From Gordius sp. MW1 (taxonomy: Eukaryota; Nematomorpha; Gordioida; Gordea; Gordiidae): 64,000 nt of DNA. The notes beneath the pieces are model-generated. The model saw nothing but the letters and a program-made list of their open reading frames with translations. It searched no databases and was not told the DNA's origin. Location of the stretch: NCBI GenBank assembly GCA_964036665.1, contig OZ038526.1, positions 930,001 through 994,000 on the forward strand, in the 5' to 3' direction. This document shows, one piece after another, positions 1 to 10,909 of the stretch. A program made the translations under genes and the position numbers. Every line of letters starts with the position of its first letter. Positions within the stretch are counted from its first letter, which is position 1.

Positions 1-532
1 CAACAACTCTCATGCGCATCGGTCTTGGCGTTACTCTTTTAGAAACACTGGTAGACTGATCTGGACCGAATTTGAAATTAATTCTTTTATGAGCCACGGG
101 TATTGAAAGATTTATCAAATTATTGGATTTTATAGTGGTGGCGTCAAAAACTATTTGCATCGGACTATCTCGATGATTTTCAGTCTTAAAATGTTTCCGA
201 AGTTTGTAAACATATTCACTCGTATCACTATAACTTTGGGTCGAAGTGCTATAAAACCTCTTAGTTAATTTCCCCATGGGTTTAACATCGTTAAACTGAA
301 TTTTTGTGGATTTTCTAAGGGGAAGCTCTTGATCAAAATCCAGAAATCCTTGCCCATTCTCTTTGAGTTCGGAAGATGGCTGTGGGATTTGATCAATGGA
401 ATTAGCGTTGTAATTGATTAATTTATTTTTGTCGACCAGCAGCACGTTATTTGCGGGGTAATGGTGTCGATATTTTTCGTAACCGGCAAATAAGCGTTGA
501 TTTGGGATAATGACGCTCTCCACATATCCTAG
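1..532 (-). CDS. Partial exon of an unrecognised protein, open to the window edge
   Basis: On the minus strand one frame stays open for 177 codons, from just after a TTTAG acceptor-like site at about 533 to base 1, where the window cuts it. In DNA this AT-rich an uninterrupted frame of that length is unlikely by chance, and the base composition is visibly less AT-rich than the sequence beyond 540. The frame starts directly after an in-frame TAG that is part of the putative acceptor, so this looks like an internal exon read leftwards out of the window. A second possible acceptor lies four bases further in. The peptide is polar, rich in Lys, Asn, Ser and Gln, without obvious membrane segments or catalytic motifs; pieces such as GYVESVIIPNQRLFAGYEKY and HRDSPMQIVFDATTIKSNNL can be read. 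I do not recognise the family. No further exon of this gene could be identified to the right. Confidence 0.6.
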
Positions 533-2302
533 CTAAATACATTTACAGACCTTTTAATAAACATGAAGCAGCAAAAATAAATAGCAATTAACTAGAATTT
601 GTCTCAGCCTAGCAATTATCCGTTATATAGGCAAGTTATTAAAAGAAATTTATAAATACGGGTAATTAGTCGGGCACAAAAACATTAATGAAATTTGGGC
701 TCGTTGAGGTCGAAAAAATTAAAGTCAATCAGCGGTCATTAGCTAGTCTATTTGCGAAAGCAAAAAGTCTTTTACAGAAGCATAAGTCAACAATTAAAAG
801 CCTCTACAAGTTTCCACATCAATTAATGAAAGATTACAAGTTGGACAGGACAGACAATCATAAAAGAGCCCATAAATTGCATAGCAATTAAAATTTAAAT
901 GGTAAATTTACCTGTAGATTCAGAATTGCAGCAAACAATGAAATGTATTTCATTTTGGAATATAATAAATATGGACTATATTTATAATATAAAAATTTTG
1001 TGGTTGCTAAAGTGGAATTAAATATTGTATAATTTATGGATTAATTTACTCGGTTGCAAAAAAAATCTGATGAAAATTATGAAAATATATTAAATTTGTG
1101 CCTTTTTAAATGGCGAGGGGAGAGGTTTTCCAGGTACCCAGGGTGAAAGAGAAAGATTTTTTCCTATTAAATGCATGTTGTATATAAAGTGTAAACTACG
1201 ACAGAACACAGGAGGTTACATCAAAATTAAGCATTGTTAAAGAAAGGAAAGGCATACTACATGTATATGTCATTTGTAAACTTCTACATACAAACTTTCA
1301 CCTTTTGCCCCACCCCCACCGCGCACTTTTTGACTCCACCCCCTCAGTCACTATTGTTAAATGTAAATTTTTCACCTGTACGAAAAATGAAAAGAAGTTA
1401 GTAAGAAGATATCTAGCGACATATAATACTAGTATTTGCGTATGTCACAATTTTAAGGCTGGATTTCGTTATGGTTATGTTGAACGAACGCGATCTCAAA
1501 CAATGTGAAATCTTTGATAATAAGAATGATCCCTTTCGAACCTAGTTGATAAAATGAATCCATAATCTGTGATATATAATAAGGTCTCTTTTCCCTATTG
1601 TCCCATCCCATCCATTCCTCTTGGAGAAATAATTATACTAGGTAGAGGTAGTCCCAGTTAGCTATAACAATGTATAATCTGTCCCAAATTTCCCCATTTA
1701 TTCAATAAATTTAATAAAGATTTAAAATAAAACTTTATTTTTTAAAACAGTTTTAAAGTCGTGATTAGTTTTTATGCAGTATTTTCTTATTTTTAGTGTT
1801 ATTCTAAGTTTATTAAAACCTGGCATTATAATTGATCTATCTCAGTTATAAATTAATGCAGAAACTACAGTGTTATTGCTCTCTCTCTTTAACTTTAACC
1901 TCACTATATGCATAGGTGAGAATATTCCGCTACCTTGATAATATTACTGTAATGATCCTTGTGGGGGGCATGAATTACTTTTGTTTAATATAGAAAACAA
2001 TAAATAACACTGTATGTACATGTTAGTATTAGTAGAATAAGGAAATGTTGGTATAAAGCCAATCACCCCCCCCCCCTTCCATTGTAAAGGTGAAAGTTTA
2101 AATGATTCCTATACAAAACACATGGTCGGGTTAAACAATGTCATTTAATTTATTCCCTCCTCTTGTATTTAACTTAGGAATCATATATATGACAAAAAGT
2201 TATACGACGAGAAAATGAAATTATCATTATAAATTTTATATATTACTTTGGTTAATCATAAAAGATTTTAATTAAATTATTTATAAATTGAATATTGTAT
2301 AC
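533..2302. other. Non-coding stretch, nothing recognised
   Basis: AT-rich DNA with only short chance frames. It holds C-rich runs near 1305-1340 but no gene, repeat array or element end that I could support. Confidence 0.5.
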
Positions 2303-2465
2303 CTAAGCGTACGCGGGGGAAGGGGCAGGGAGGCTGCTCCCCTCTAAATCCAAAAATTTGTTGAAATTTATGAAAAATAATGGCTAACATTTAAAAAAAT
2401 GATCATTTTGCCCCTTCCTAAATCATTATTTTTCCTCTCTAATCCCAATGCGGGCTACGCCCATG
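2303..2465. mobile_element. Small hAT-like MITE, CATGGGCGTAGCC family, degraded copy
   Basis: A GC-rich left end with the GGGGCAGGGAGG block, an AT-rich middle with TTTTGCCCC, and a right end CGGGCTACGCCCATG mark a copy of the small family defined best at 42203-42350. The left terminal repeat is eroded and no target duplication can be read. Confidence 0.6.
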
Positions 2466-3234
2466 ATTGTATAGCAGGTGCGAAATATATATATAAAAAG
2501 AATTTTAATAATGTATGATTGTGTATATTTGATAGTTTTCGGGATCTGATTATTTATTACCATTTTTATAATATAAATTAACGTTGCGGTTTATTTTAAT
2601 GTATCCAAAAAGTGACTTCGTTTACCATACAACAGTGTGTAAATATTAATAAAGGTATACAAGATTTTTGAGCAATATATATAAAATTTATTAATTCTGT
2701 CGCCAGCTTATAATTTAACTTTCAAAATTGGTTTTATTTGAGATTCTTAAAGCTCTTACAAAAAATGTACAACTTATTATTTCGATTAAAAAAGGAAAGA
2801 TAATATCCTAAGTTTTTAAATATTACATTTACGAATTTGGCACTTAATTATATTTATAATAATTTTTTTAGGTGTGAAAACGAAGTTTACACTATAATTA
2901 TTATCAAAAAACTTTTGTGTAATATTTATTAACACGTTATAATTAATCCTCTCTATCTCCTGGCTTATAAAATTTATTTTTGAACCCTTTTAAATCTATA
3001 TTTATCTTTAAGTTATCCTTTTATAAATAAAAATTGGTATCCAAATATATAAATACACATTTTGGAATAATGAATCAAATTAATTGCCGTGCTAAGTCTC
3101 ATTGATAGGGAAGTTTTTAATAGCAACCTATCAAAAACGTGAACATTTCAAAAATTCTTGTTTAGCTGTTAAATCTTAGATTTATAGATAGACCAATACA
3201 AAATAAATATTTTTTCTAAAATGATAAAAATATG

Positions 3235-3390
3235 CATGAGGGAGACCAGGGGAAGCAGGGAGGGGCGTCTGCTCCCCAATTTAAATTTAAAAAAATTAAA
3301 TTACTGTTTAAATTATGCCTAGAATTTAAAAATTATTATTTTGCCCTCTTTAAATCATTATTTTAAAATTCACATCCTAACCAGGCTCAT
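3235..3390. mobile_element. Small hAT-like MITE, CATGGGCGTAGCC family, degraded copy
   Basis: It begins CATGAGGGAGACCAGGGG, carries the GCAGGGAGGGGCG block and the central TTTTGCCCTC, and ends AACCAGGCTCATGA. Both ends are diverged from the family consensus. Confidence 0.5.
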
Positions 3391-3703
3391 GAATAAAAAA
3401 CTAGGCTCAAAAGGCTTAAAATATGTGGTACTACGCGACATTTTATATGATGCAGTTATTTGAATTAACCAATTATGTTTTGTAGTTAATATTAATGCAA
3501 TATACACTGCCAATTTACCCAGCTAATATTTTGTAAAAATATTTAATTAAATCGGAAGAATCGCTAAAATTTATAACCTCAACTTTCACTTTTTATCCCC
3601 TTCCTATTCCAATCTTATGCTTTGTTTTACTCACATAGATGATCTTTTGCTGCTAATCCGATCATTAAATTTATATGTCATTGATTTAATGAGAACTATA
3701 AAT

Positions 3704-4122
3704 TAGAGATGCACCGATACCAAGTATCGACATGGTATCGGCGCCGATACCTTGCCAAAAGAATCGGCCCGATACTTTGCTAGTATCGGCAATTACCAAG
3801 CCGATACCTTTTTCAATATGAAACTCAAAAAATAATATTTATAGTATCTCCTACCATTAAAAAAAAGAGGACTTTTTAAATTTTTTGAAAATTGTTTCAT
3901 TTGATTGGCTATAAATATTTCTTTAAAATTGTTTTATCGTCAAAATTCTAATCTACCAAAATTTGGATGTGACTTAATTTATAATATTTAATTTGCATAT
4001 ATTTTTTAGTATAAAATTTTTTTTTATTATAAGTATCGGCATGGTATCGGTATCGGCAAAAAAATCTTAAGTATCGGCTGGTATCGGTATCGGCATAAAA
4101 TAACGGTATCGGTGCATCTCTA
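3704..4122. mobile_element. Non-autonomous hAT element with 18-bp perfect terminal repeats
   Basis: The element starts TAGAGATGCACCGATACC and ends with the exact reverse complement. It is flanked by a perfect 8-bp duplication CTATAAAT at 3696-3703 and 4123-4130. Inside, the motif GTATCGG is repeated many times near both ends in both orientations, the kind of subterminal array that hAT transposases bind. No transposase frame is present. Eight-bp duplications and a TAGAG start are typical of hAT elements. Confidence 0.92.
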
Positions 4123-4439
4123 CTATAAATACAGAATCTCAAAACTGCCCATTTAAAAAAGTAATTAATTCCACTAGGAGAACTCACCATTACTGTAAAG
4201 GTTTAATCATATGCCAACTGAAAAGCTTAATTTAGCTAGTCACTTATTAGCAAAAATGGTCTTGTGGAGATCGAATATTGTATGACAACCCCTATCAGTA
4301 GTCAGTAATAAGACTTTGTTGAGATTATAAATAAAAAGATGTGAGAATTATTAGCCAAAATTTTAAGACGGCGATTTATTTTGATTTTGTATATGATTAT
4401 AATTAAAAAGCACCCAAAAGAAATAGGATTTATTAATGA

Positions 4440-5063
4440 TAGACCGTTCCATAGCTTCTCTCTTCGAACAACCTATATTTGGGAAATCTTAATATAGGGC
4501 GTTTGCCGGGGCTTATAAATGGCTCGAAGCTATACTAAAACCTCGGGTTCCACTTGACGGGCGAGGAACTTCGCATCGCTGTCTTAAGCCTCCTTTGCGA
4601 CATTGTGTCTCCATTTCTTTGCCACCTCTGCAATGCTCTTTACTGCCAAAACTGCAATGGACGGCATTCTCTCCAGACCATAATCAATAAGGGCAATCAT
4701 TCGAAACAGCCTGATTTCCCAGCTCATTGGAATCCATGGGTCCCTAACAAATGGAAAAAGGCCCGATGGCGTTAAAATCATAACATGGGCCCGCGGCCTA
4801 AATGCTTGTTGGAACTTTTCAACCGTGTAAACCTAACAGCCCCCCACCCCCACCTTATCAATACTTCAGTGGAAAGGAAAGCGGATAACTTTAAATCCTC
4901 CAGCAATTTCGTTTTTGTCCCAATCACTACACTAGGATCCGAGATACCCAATTTTTCGAATATAATGTTTATAGCCACAATTTCACATATACAATTTAAA
5001 AGAATTTTTTTAATTAAATGGAAAATTAATGGAACTAGTAATTCCAATCCAAATTCATTCTAA
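4440..5063. other. Island of richer base composition with unresolved overlapping frames
   Basis: This stretch is clearly less AT-rich than its surroundings and carries open frames on both strands. On the minus strand an 89-codon frame (5047-4778) runs almost directly, with a shift of frame, into a 65-codon frame (4781-4584) containing FPFVRDPWIPMSWEIRLFRM. On the plus strand frames of 73 codons (4554) and 92 codons (4785) lie in the same place. The minus-strand peptides look more protein-like, and together they could be a frameshifted gene remnant or two exons, but I recognise no family and no clean splice pair joins them. Confidence 0.3.
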
Positions 5064-5669
5064 GATTGTTCTTTAAGATGATTTGTAAAAACGTGCATAA
5101 AAAAGTGTATATTTTTAATAATTAAGCGGGGTAATATTAAAATTCAACTATAAGTTAAAGTGAGTGCAAGTTTATTATTAATGTAATTAAATAACTAGAA
5201 AACGACAAATGGTAAAGAGGAGAGGGATAAAAACAAGTGTTCAAAAACAAATGAATCGCCTGCGTTTTATAAACACGTGGCCGGAAATGTTTTTAAATGC
5301 GCAATAAATCGCCCCCCCCCCCCTTCTCCCCTGTAAAAAGCTAAATACCACCGAATTAACATATTCCTCAAAAGAATTTTATGTTTTTGCTCGAAAATTG
5401 TTTATATTAAATAAATTTAATGAGTGGTGGGGAATTTCAAATGATCTGATGGCTCGTCAACTTGCCGAAAACCATCTTGCCTAATTGAATGTCCTAAGGT
5501 TAAAAAATGTTCCCCAATTAAAAAATGCCCCCCCCCCCAAAAAAAGCATATTGATAATTCAATTTCAGGTTAAAAAAAAATTTAGGTATTTTTTAAAATA
5601 AAATTGATAATTAACATAAAAGGACTCAATTTAGGGCCTTCTTTATGATAATGGGGAGATGGTCGTTAA

Positions 5670-7000
5670 CAGGGTTTCTTTCAGAAAAAATGCTCCGGGG
5701 GGTATTTTCAACTTCCGGGTGGGGAGCGGGTAATAAAATTTTTAATTGTTAAACCATTTTGCACAATATTTACTGATTTTTATTGGTGATATAAGTGATA
5801 TATTATGTTTTATAGCTTTCCTCTTTCTCCTGTCGCTTTTCTGTAATTTGTAAATGAGCCTTGAACACACCCTTTGTTTTTTGCTGAATAAATAAATCGT
5901 TTTTGTTGTAAAGAGAACAGACAGAGCATAAAGCCCCACCTAAGGCTTCATCAAAAATTAGCCATTTGTATTCAGATGTCCATGAAATCATAAATTTTAT
6001 GATGGTTTAAGTTTTAAACTTATGTTTTTCACTTTCAGAGACTGAGCAATTATTAGAGCTGCCAATACACTCATCTTAATCAATATATTAATAAAATAAA
6101 AACAACTTGCGTAATTTTAAATATCAGCATTTTTATCATAAGAAAAAGAAGAGACAGTTTTCCCCACTCCAGCAGAATTACAATTTTAATCTTGACCTAA
6201 AACATGAAAATATATATAATACTTCTATATTAAAACCAAAATCTTTCTTGCCTCTTTCAGAGTTAATGTGAATTTCACTGCTGGAAGCAGACTAATATCT
6301 GCCTTTAACTTATATATATCTAAAATATTTAATGCTTAAAAACATTTACCATAATTTCCCATAGTAAGGAATAAAACAAGAGTTTTTTTAATTCAGTCTC
6401 ATCTTTACCTATTACAAACAAACATATTCATGTCTTATTTTAAATAAACACAAATACCCATACAGAATTAAAATTATTCCAAATTAAATCATATTTACCA
6501 TCTTTTTTATTTGGCTTTTCCTTTTTACTAAAGTAGTGTAAAAGAGTACTTTTATATTTACCAGACATCTGCAATTCAAAATAAGCATATTATATCAATA
6601 AAAAACAAATAATAGAACCTATTATTAATAACAATTCTCTTTAAGTTTATAAGTAAGATAGTGATTTAATAATTCTAAAAGCATTTATTTATGTATATTT
6701 ACCTACTGATATTTTTTAATTTAAAGATAATTTATAACTTTCAAGATTGTAAATTAGGGTTCACAGATGTTAAAAAATGATGTCTATGAATGATTTACAT
6801 CTGATTTGTAAATAAATTAATTTCGCCAATTTTATATTTTTTTTATTGACAAATTAAAATAATTTATTGAATTTCAATTTTAGCCTATTTATATAATTTA
6901 TGACTTCATGATGGAACTTGAGTTTATGCTTCATTCAATCAAAACTTTCCGGGGGTATTTGATTACCCCCCCCCCGTGCTACCCCTCGAAAGAAACCCTG
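5670..7000. mobile_element. hAT element with 8-bp target duplication
   Basis: The element begins CAGGGTTTCTTTC and ends with its 13-bp reverse complement; the next bases towards the inside are G- and C-rich on both ends. A perfect 8-bp duplication GTCGTTAA lies at 5662-5669 and 7001-7008. The CAGGG start and 8-bp duplication are hAT features. At 1331 bp it is too short for a full transposase, and only a zinc-finger-like fragment survives inside. Its right end is 102 bp upstream of the dUTPase ATG. Confidence 0.9.
5803..5991 (-). pseudogene. Fragment of a TTF-type zinc finger from a hAT transposase
   Basis: The minus-strand frame reads KWLIFDEALGGALCSVCSLY followed by a basic stretch. This resembles the N-terminal TTF-type zinc finger (pattern W-L-x-y-x-x-x-x-G-x-x-C-x-x-C) found at the start of ZMYM1-like hAT transposases; the element at 31587-34756 has the corresponding region WSWLAYSPKKNGAYCKTCVL. 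Only about 60 codons are open and no DDE or dimerisation domain follows, so it cannot encode an active transposase. Its position inside the bounded hAT element supports the call; the short length keeps it uncertain. Confidence 0.5.
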
Positions 7001-7102
7001 GTCGTTAATTTCCCAGGGTGAATTAGGCAAGATGGTTTTCGGCGAGTTGATGTACCCATAAGCTTTACAAATTATCCGTGTCATAAAATTGGCGCCTTTG
7101 TC

Positions 7103-7693
7103 ATGATTTCAAAAGATACATTAAAAGTAGTAAAGCTTAGCTCCAATGCCGAAATACCATTCAAAGGATCTGCAGATGCAGCAGGATTTGATTTGTTTAG
7201 GTAAAAAAATCATTTTACAATTACCAATTTTATTTCAGTGCTTATGATTACGAAATTCCTCCACGTGGAAAAGTAATTGCCCTAACTGATATACAAATTT
7301 CTTTACCTGATGGCTGTTATGGAAGAATAGGTATATTAAGTCAAAAAATGTATTAATACTTTTGATTCAGCTCCACGTTCAGGCCTAGCAGCAAAGCATT
7401 CAATTGATGTGGGAGCAGGTGTTATTGATAAAGATTACAGGGGAAATATAGGTGTTATTTTGTTTAATCACAGTGACATCAAATTTATGAGTAACACAAT
7501 ATTATGTAAACTATAATACTTTTTAAAGTTAATCAAGGTGATCGTATTGCTCAGTTAATTTGTGAACAGATCAAGTATCCTGAAATACAGGAAGTTGAAG
7601 TAGCAATATTAAATTTTAATTAATCTAATTTTAATTTAGAGCCTGGATGTTACCAAGAGGAATGATAAAGGGTTTGGCTCAACTGGATTATAA
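7103..7693 (+). CDS. DUT: dUTP diphosphatase (dUTPase), complete five-exon gene
   Basis: Hydrolyses dUTP to dUMP and pyrophosphate, keeping uracil out of DNA and feeding thymidylate synthesis; the family works as a homotrimer. Exons 7103-7200, 7239-7330, 7371-7490, 7529-7599 and 7640-7693 join in phase with GT-AG introns of 38, 40, 38 and 40 nt, giving 144 residues, the usual length for the trimeric enzyme. All five family motifs are visible in order: [25 protein letters not shown] with the catalytic Asp and the substrate-stacking Tyr, [11 protein letters not shown], and the C-terminal P-loop-like arm [10 protein letters not shown]. The first ATG after the upstream hAT element starts the model, and no targeting peptide is seen. 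Because all motifs are intact and every splice phase fits, this looks functional. Transcription start and any alternative upstream exon (a mitochondrial form, for example) could not be seen. Confidence 0.95.
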
Positions 7694-7841
7694 AAAGTCA
7701 AGTTGCCTTTATTTTATAAAACTATTGTTTGTTTCATATATATACATTGTAATTATTTACTAAACATATTAAAACTATATTTATAGAAATTTCAAAGAGA
7801 TCGGATATTTGTCTATTATATATATAATTTTTCATGATTAT

Positions 7842-7847
7842 AATAAA
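7842..7847 (+). promoter_or_regulatory. Candidate polyadenylation signal of the dUTPase gene
   Basis: AATAAA stands 149 bp after the dUTPase stop codon, followed by T-rich sequence. In DNA this AT-rich the hexamer also occurs by chance. Confidence 0.35.
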
Positions 7848-9772
7848 AAATAAATTTCCATAGTAAATTGAAAGCATTTGTTAAAACCTATTTTATATAT
7901 AAATACAAATCTCTGATTATTTAATTAACTTCTTTTGATTTATTTTGAAAATTACAAATACTATATTTAAATTAGCATTAGAATACTTGAATTAACAATT
8001 TTCCTATTTTCTTTAGGAATAGTGTCCTACTATATAATTATAACAAAATTAGTAGTGTAAAGGTGTTAAATGTACAAAGAAGAAACTGAACATTTTCATA
8101 ACAGAGTAGAATTATATAATATGTCCTTTTTGTAAATTTATAAAATAAAAATTGGATTTTTAGGGAGTTATTATTATTTTCCTTATTGTGCAAGATATTC
8201 TTTTTCATTATTGTTACATATTATATATATGTATTGCCAATTTTATTTGCAAGTATTAACATTATTACTTTTTCACTTTAAATATACTTGCTTTTCCATT
8301 TATTAATATTAATTTGTGTAATTGCTATATTTATTTGCACTTTAATGTGAATACTTTTATTTTTTATAAGACACATTTGCATTATTTGATCATTTAATTA
8401 AACTTTTATGGTCATATATGTTTTATATTAGTAAAATTCACTCCAAATTTATTATTTTTTATTATATCTCTTCTATATTAATTCTTAACCACTTCTGTTT
8501 CAACTTTTTTGTTAAAGCCTCAAACAAATTTTTTACTTTCTTATATTTAACTATTTAAAATACTTGAAAGAATATTAAATTTTGACTTAAAAAAAGAGGT
8601 TGCTAATCAAGTAATTCAATAGTCATGTTTCTATTTAAACTTTAGACATATTATCAGGGGAAAGGAGACTTTTAAAAAACTTGGTGTTACTATGAAAATT
8701 TAAGGCTTGTGTGTAGTTACTATATTTAATACCTTTTTTTATTTATCTTTGATTTAAAGTGAATCTGGGACTTAACTTAGTATGTTTAAATGGCTAATAA
8801 GTGGAATCTATTACTTTGACCCTTCATTATTATTATGGTGATTAAATTATTTTTTTGATTAATTTACCCACTAATTTGCCATTTTTTGCGAAAAATGATT
8901 ATTACAATTAATATATATGGAAGAAATAAATAATAATACAACTATAATTTTTTTTGTTTTTTATATCCTACAGAAATTAGGGCCAATCAGAAAATACAAT
9001 CCTTTATTTATGCTTAGGATTTAAATTAAAAATGCTATTTAAATATTAAAAAAATTAATGATTTTTTTTCTTTTTAATCCACATTTAAATGATAATTTAT
9101 TTACTAACATTTTTTAATTATTTATAAAAATTATTATTTTTGAATTTGATTAATAAATATTTAGTTAATAAACCATTTTAAACATCTGGAAAATATTTAA
9201 AGTTTGCTCAAGTGTAATATTTATCTCTAAATACCATTTATGTTATTTCCTTTATATAATTTCTAATAAATTATTTACTTTTTCATACTGCTATAATAAT
9301 CTCTATCATTAATCATAACAGGGATTGAACGAATAATGTGGAAGCTAAGCGTTGAAGGTAAAATATATTAATTTTAAACTGCGTTAAACTTATTTCAAGT
9401 TTTTTTATAACATATAAACTTCCCTCTTCACATTTATTTAGAATTTTGATACAAAAAGTTCGTCCTCTTTACCTTTCTTATAACAAATATTTTAAAATTT
9501 GATTGATCCAAGTTTAAATAAGTTGACCATACCATAATTATCTAAAATTTTTACTGAGCTTATATATCATCACACCCTAAATCAATCCGCTATTAAGGTA
9601 ATTCAAAATGTATCAAGCAATGTACAAACTGAAAATGCTTTTAGTTCAAAATTTTTTATTTAAAAGTATCTGGAAACGATCTGTATTCAAATTTGAGGCC
9701 ATCCTTCTCTTTTATTCATCTTTATTTTCTAGGCTTCATCATTGGGCTGTTAATCCGTTATATCTACATAAG
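7848..9772. other. Very AT-rich intergenic DNA
   Basis: No reading frame above chance length, no recognisable element ends and no RNA gene were seen; only homopolymer and TA-rich runs. Confidence 0.6.
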
Positions 9773-9897
9773 CATGGGCGTAGAAAGCATTGGAATTAGA
9801 GGGGGGCAATAACCATAATTTTAATAAATTAAATTTTTGGGTTTAGAGGGGGGCAGCCGCCCTTTTCTGCCCCCCCCCCCCCCTGGCTACGCCGATG
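9773..9897. mobile_element. Small hAT-like MITE, CATGGGCGTAGCC family
   Basis: Starts CATGGGCGTAGAAAGC and ends CTGGCTACGCCGATG around a G/C-run core. The flanking octamers TACATAAG and TAAATAAG agree at seven of eight positions, supporting an 8-bp target duplication. Confidence 0.8.
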
Positions 9898-10901
9898 TAA
9901 ATAAGCATTTAATATATATTAAAGCTAGAAAAGGATTAGATTTTATTTTATTAGTGTACCGCGTGAAGATATGACGTCATATGATTTTAAGCGTAAATAT
10001 GAAAAAACGAAGGGGGGGAAATATGGGTGAGAATTTTTGACGCGCAGATATAAAAACGAAGAGGAAAATATTTGGGGAATATAAAACAAATAAGGGAGAA
10101 TTTTTATGTTTTTTAAGACGAAAATTAAATTATGTCTGCTGAATCGCCCCCTCCTTTCTTTTATACTCAAGTAGAGGGAGGGGTGGGGGCAGGTCAAGAA
10201 TTCAGAATTGACATATCGCAGCCTCATTAATTCGTAGAAGACCTCGTTGTTAAACTCCACCAGGATAAAAATTGTCTGCTTTGTCTTGATTAGGTAGGTC
10301 ATGGCCCCCATTTATAAAATCGTCTGCTTTGTCTTGTTGATTGGCAGGTCATTAACCCCATTTCACTCGGAGAAACTACATGATTGAGGAGGACCTTTCC
10401 TTAAATTAGGGCTAGTTATAAAATCGTCTGCTTATTTACTTTGTCACCTCATTGATCATTAATAAGGAGCGAGGACAATCTTGTTGTTGAACTCTAGTAT
10501 AAAAATCGTCTGCTTTTTTAACACCTTGTCCATAGCATTAAAATCAATTAATAAATAAATTTTTAAAAAAAGATTAATTTTTATCTTGAAATGGCAAAGA
10601 ATAAGGAAAGTAACCTGTTTTCTAGTATAATTCTCAGTGGCGTAGCTAGCATTAGCTAGCATTTTTCCCTCGAAAAAGAAGAGGGGGCAATCCTAAATTT
10701 CACACAAGTGGGGAGAGGTCAACGGTGATTAAAAAAATGTTGCTGTAGTCATTTAGCAAACTTAATCATCAGATATTTCTTTGTCAAATTTCTCCTTAAA
10801 AATTCGCTTGAACTTGTACCCTTTAAAGTTCATATCAATAATATGCTCCCGAATTAAGATCTTGACTCTTCTGTTTACCATCATTCACTTACAGATAAGT
10901 A
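9898..10901. other. Intergenic stretch with a loosely repeated motif
   Basis: The motif AAAATCGTCTGCTT recurs imperfectly about four times between 10270 and 10520, two copies followed by TGTCTTG and similar bases. A partial element end resembling GTGGCGTAGCTAGC lies near 10636. Nothing coding was found; a 122-codon minus-strand frame at 10311-9943 has no protein-like features. Confidence 0.4.
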
Positions 10902-10909
10902 AGCGAAAT

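Larger units (their letters stand above)
5456..7052. repeat. Outer inverted repeat pair around the nested hAT element
   Basis: About 32 bp at 5456-5487 (AACCATCTTGCCTAATT core) recur in inverted orientation at 7021-7052. The pair brackets the hAT element at 5670-7000, so an older element or palindrome may have been split by the later insertion. The right arm lies in the presumed 5' region of the dUTPase gene. Confidence 0.6.

Noticed and set aside
3948-4190. 80-codon minus-strand frame
   Set aside because: It runs through the GTATCGG repeats of the hAT MITE at 3704-4122; the peptide repeats (RYR, YHAD) are a product of the DNA repeats.
9943-10311. 122-codon minus-strand frame
   Set aside because: The peptide has no protein-like pattern or known motif, and part of it is made of the AAAATCGTCTGCTT repeat and G/C runs. 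Not strong enough for a gene call.
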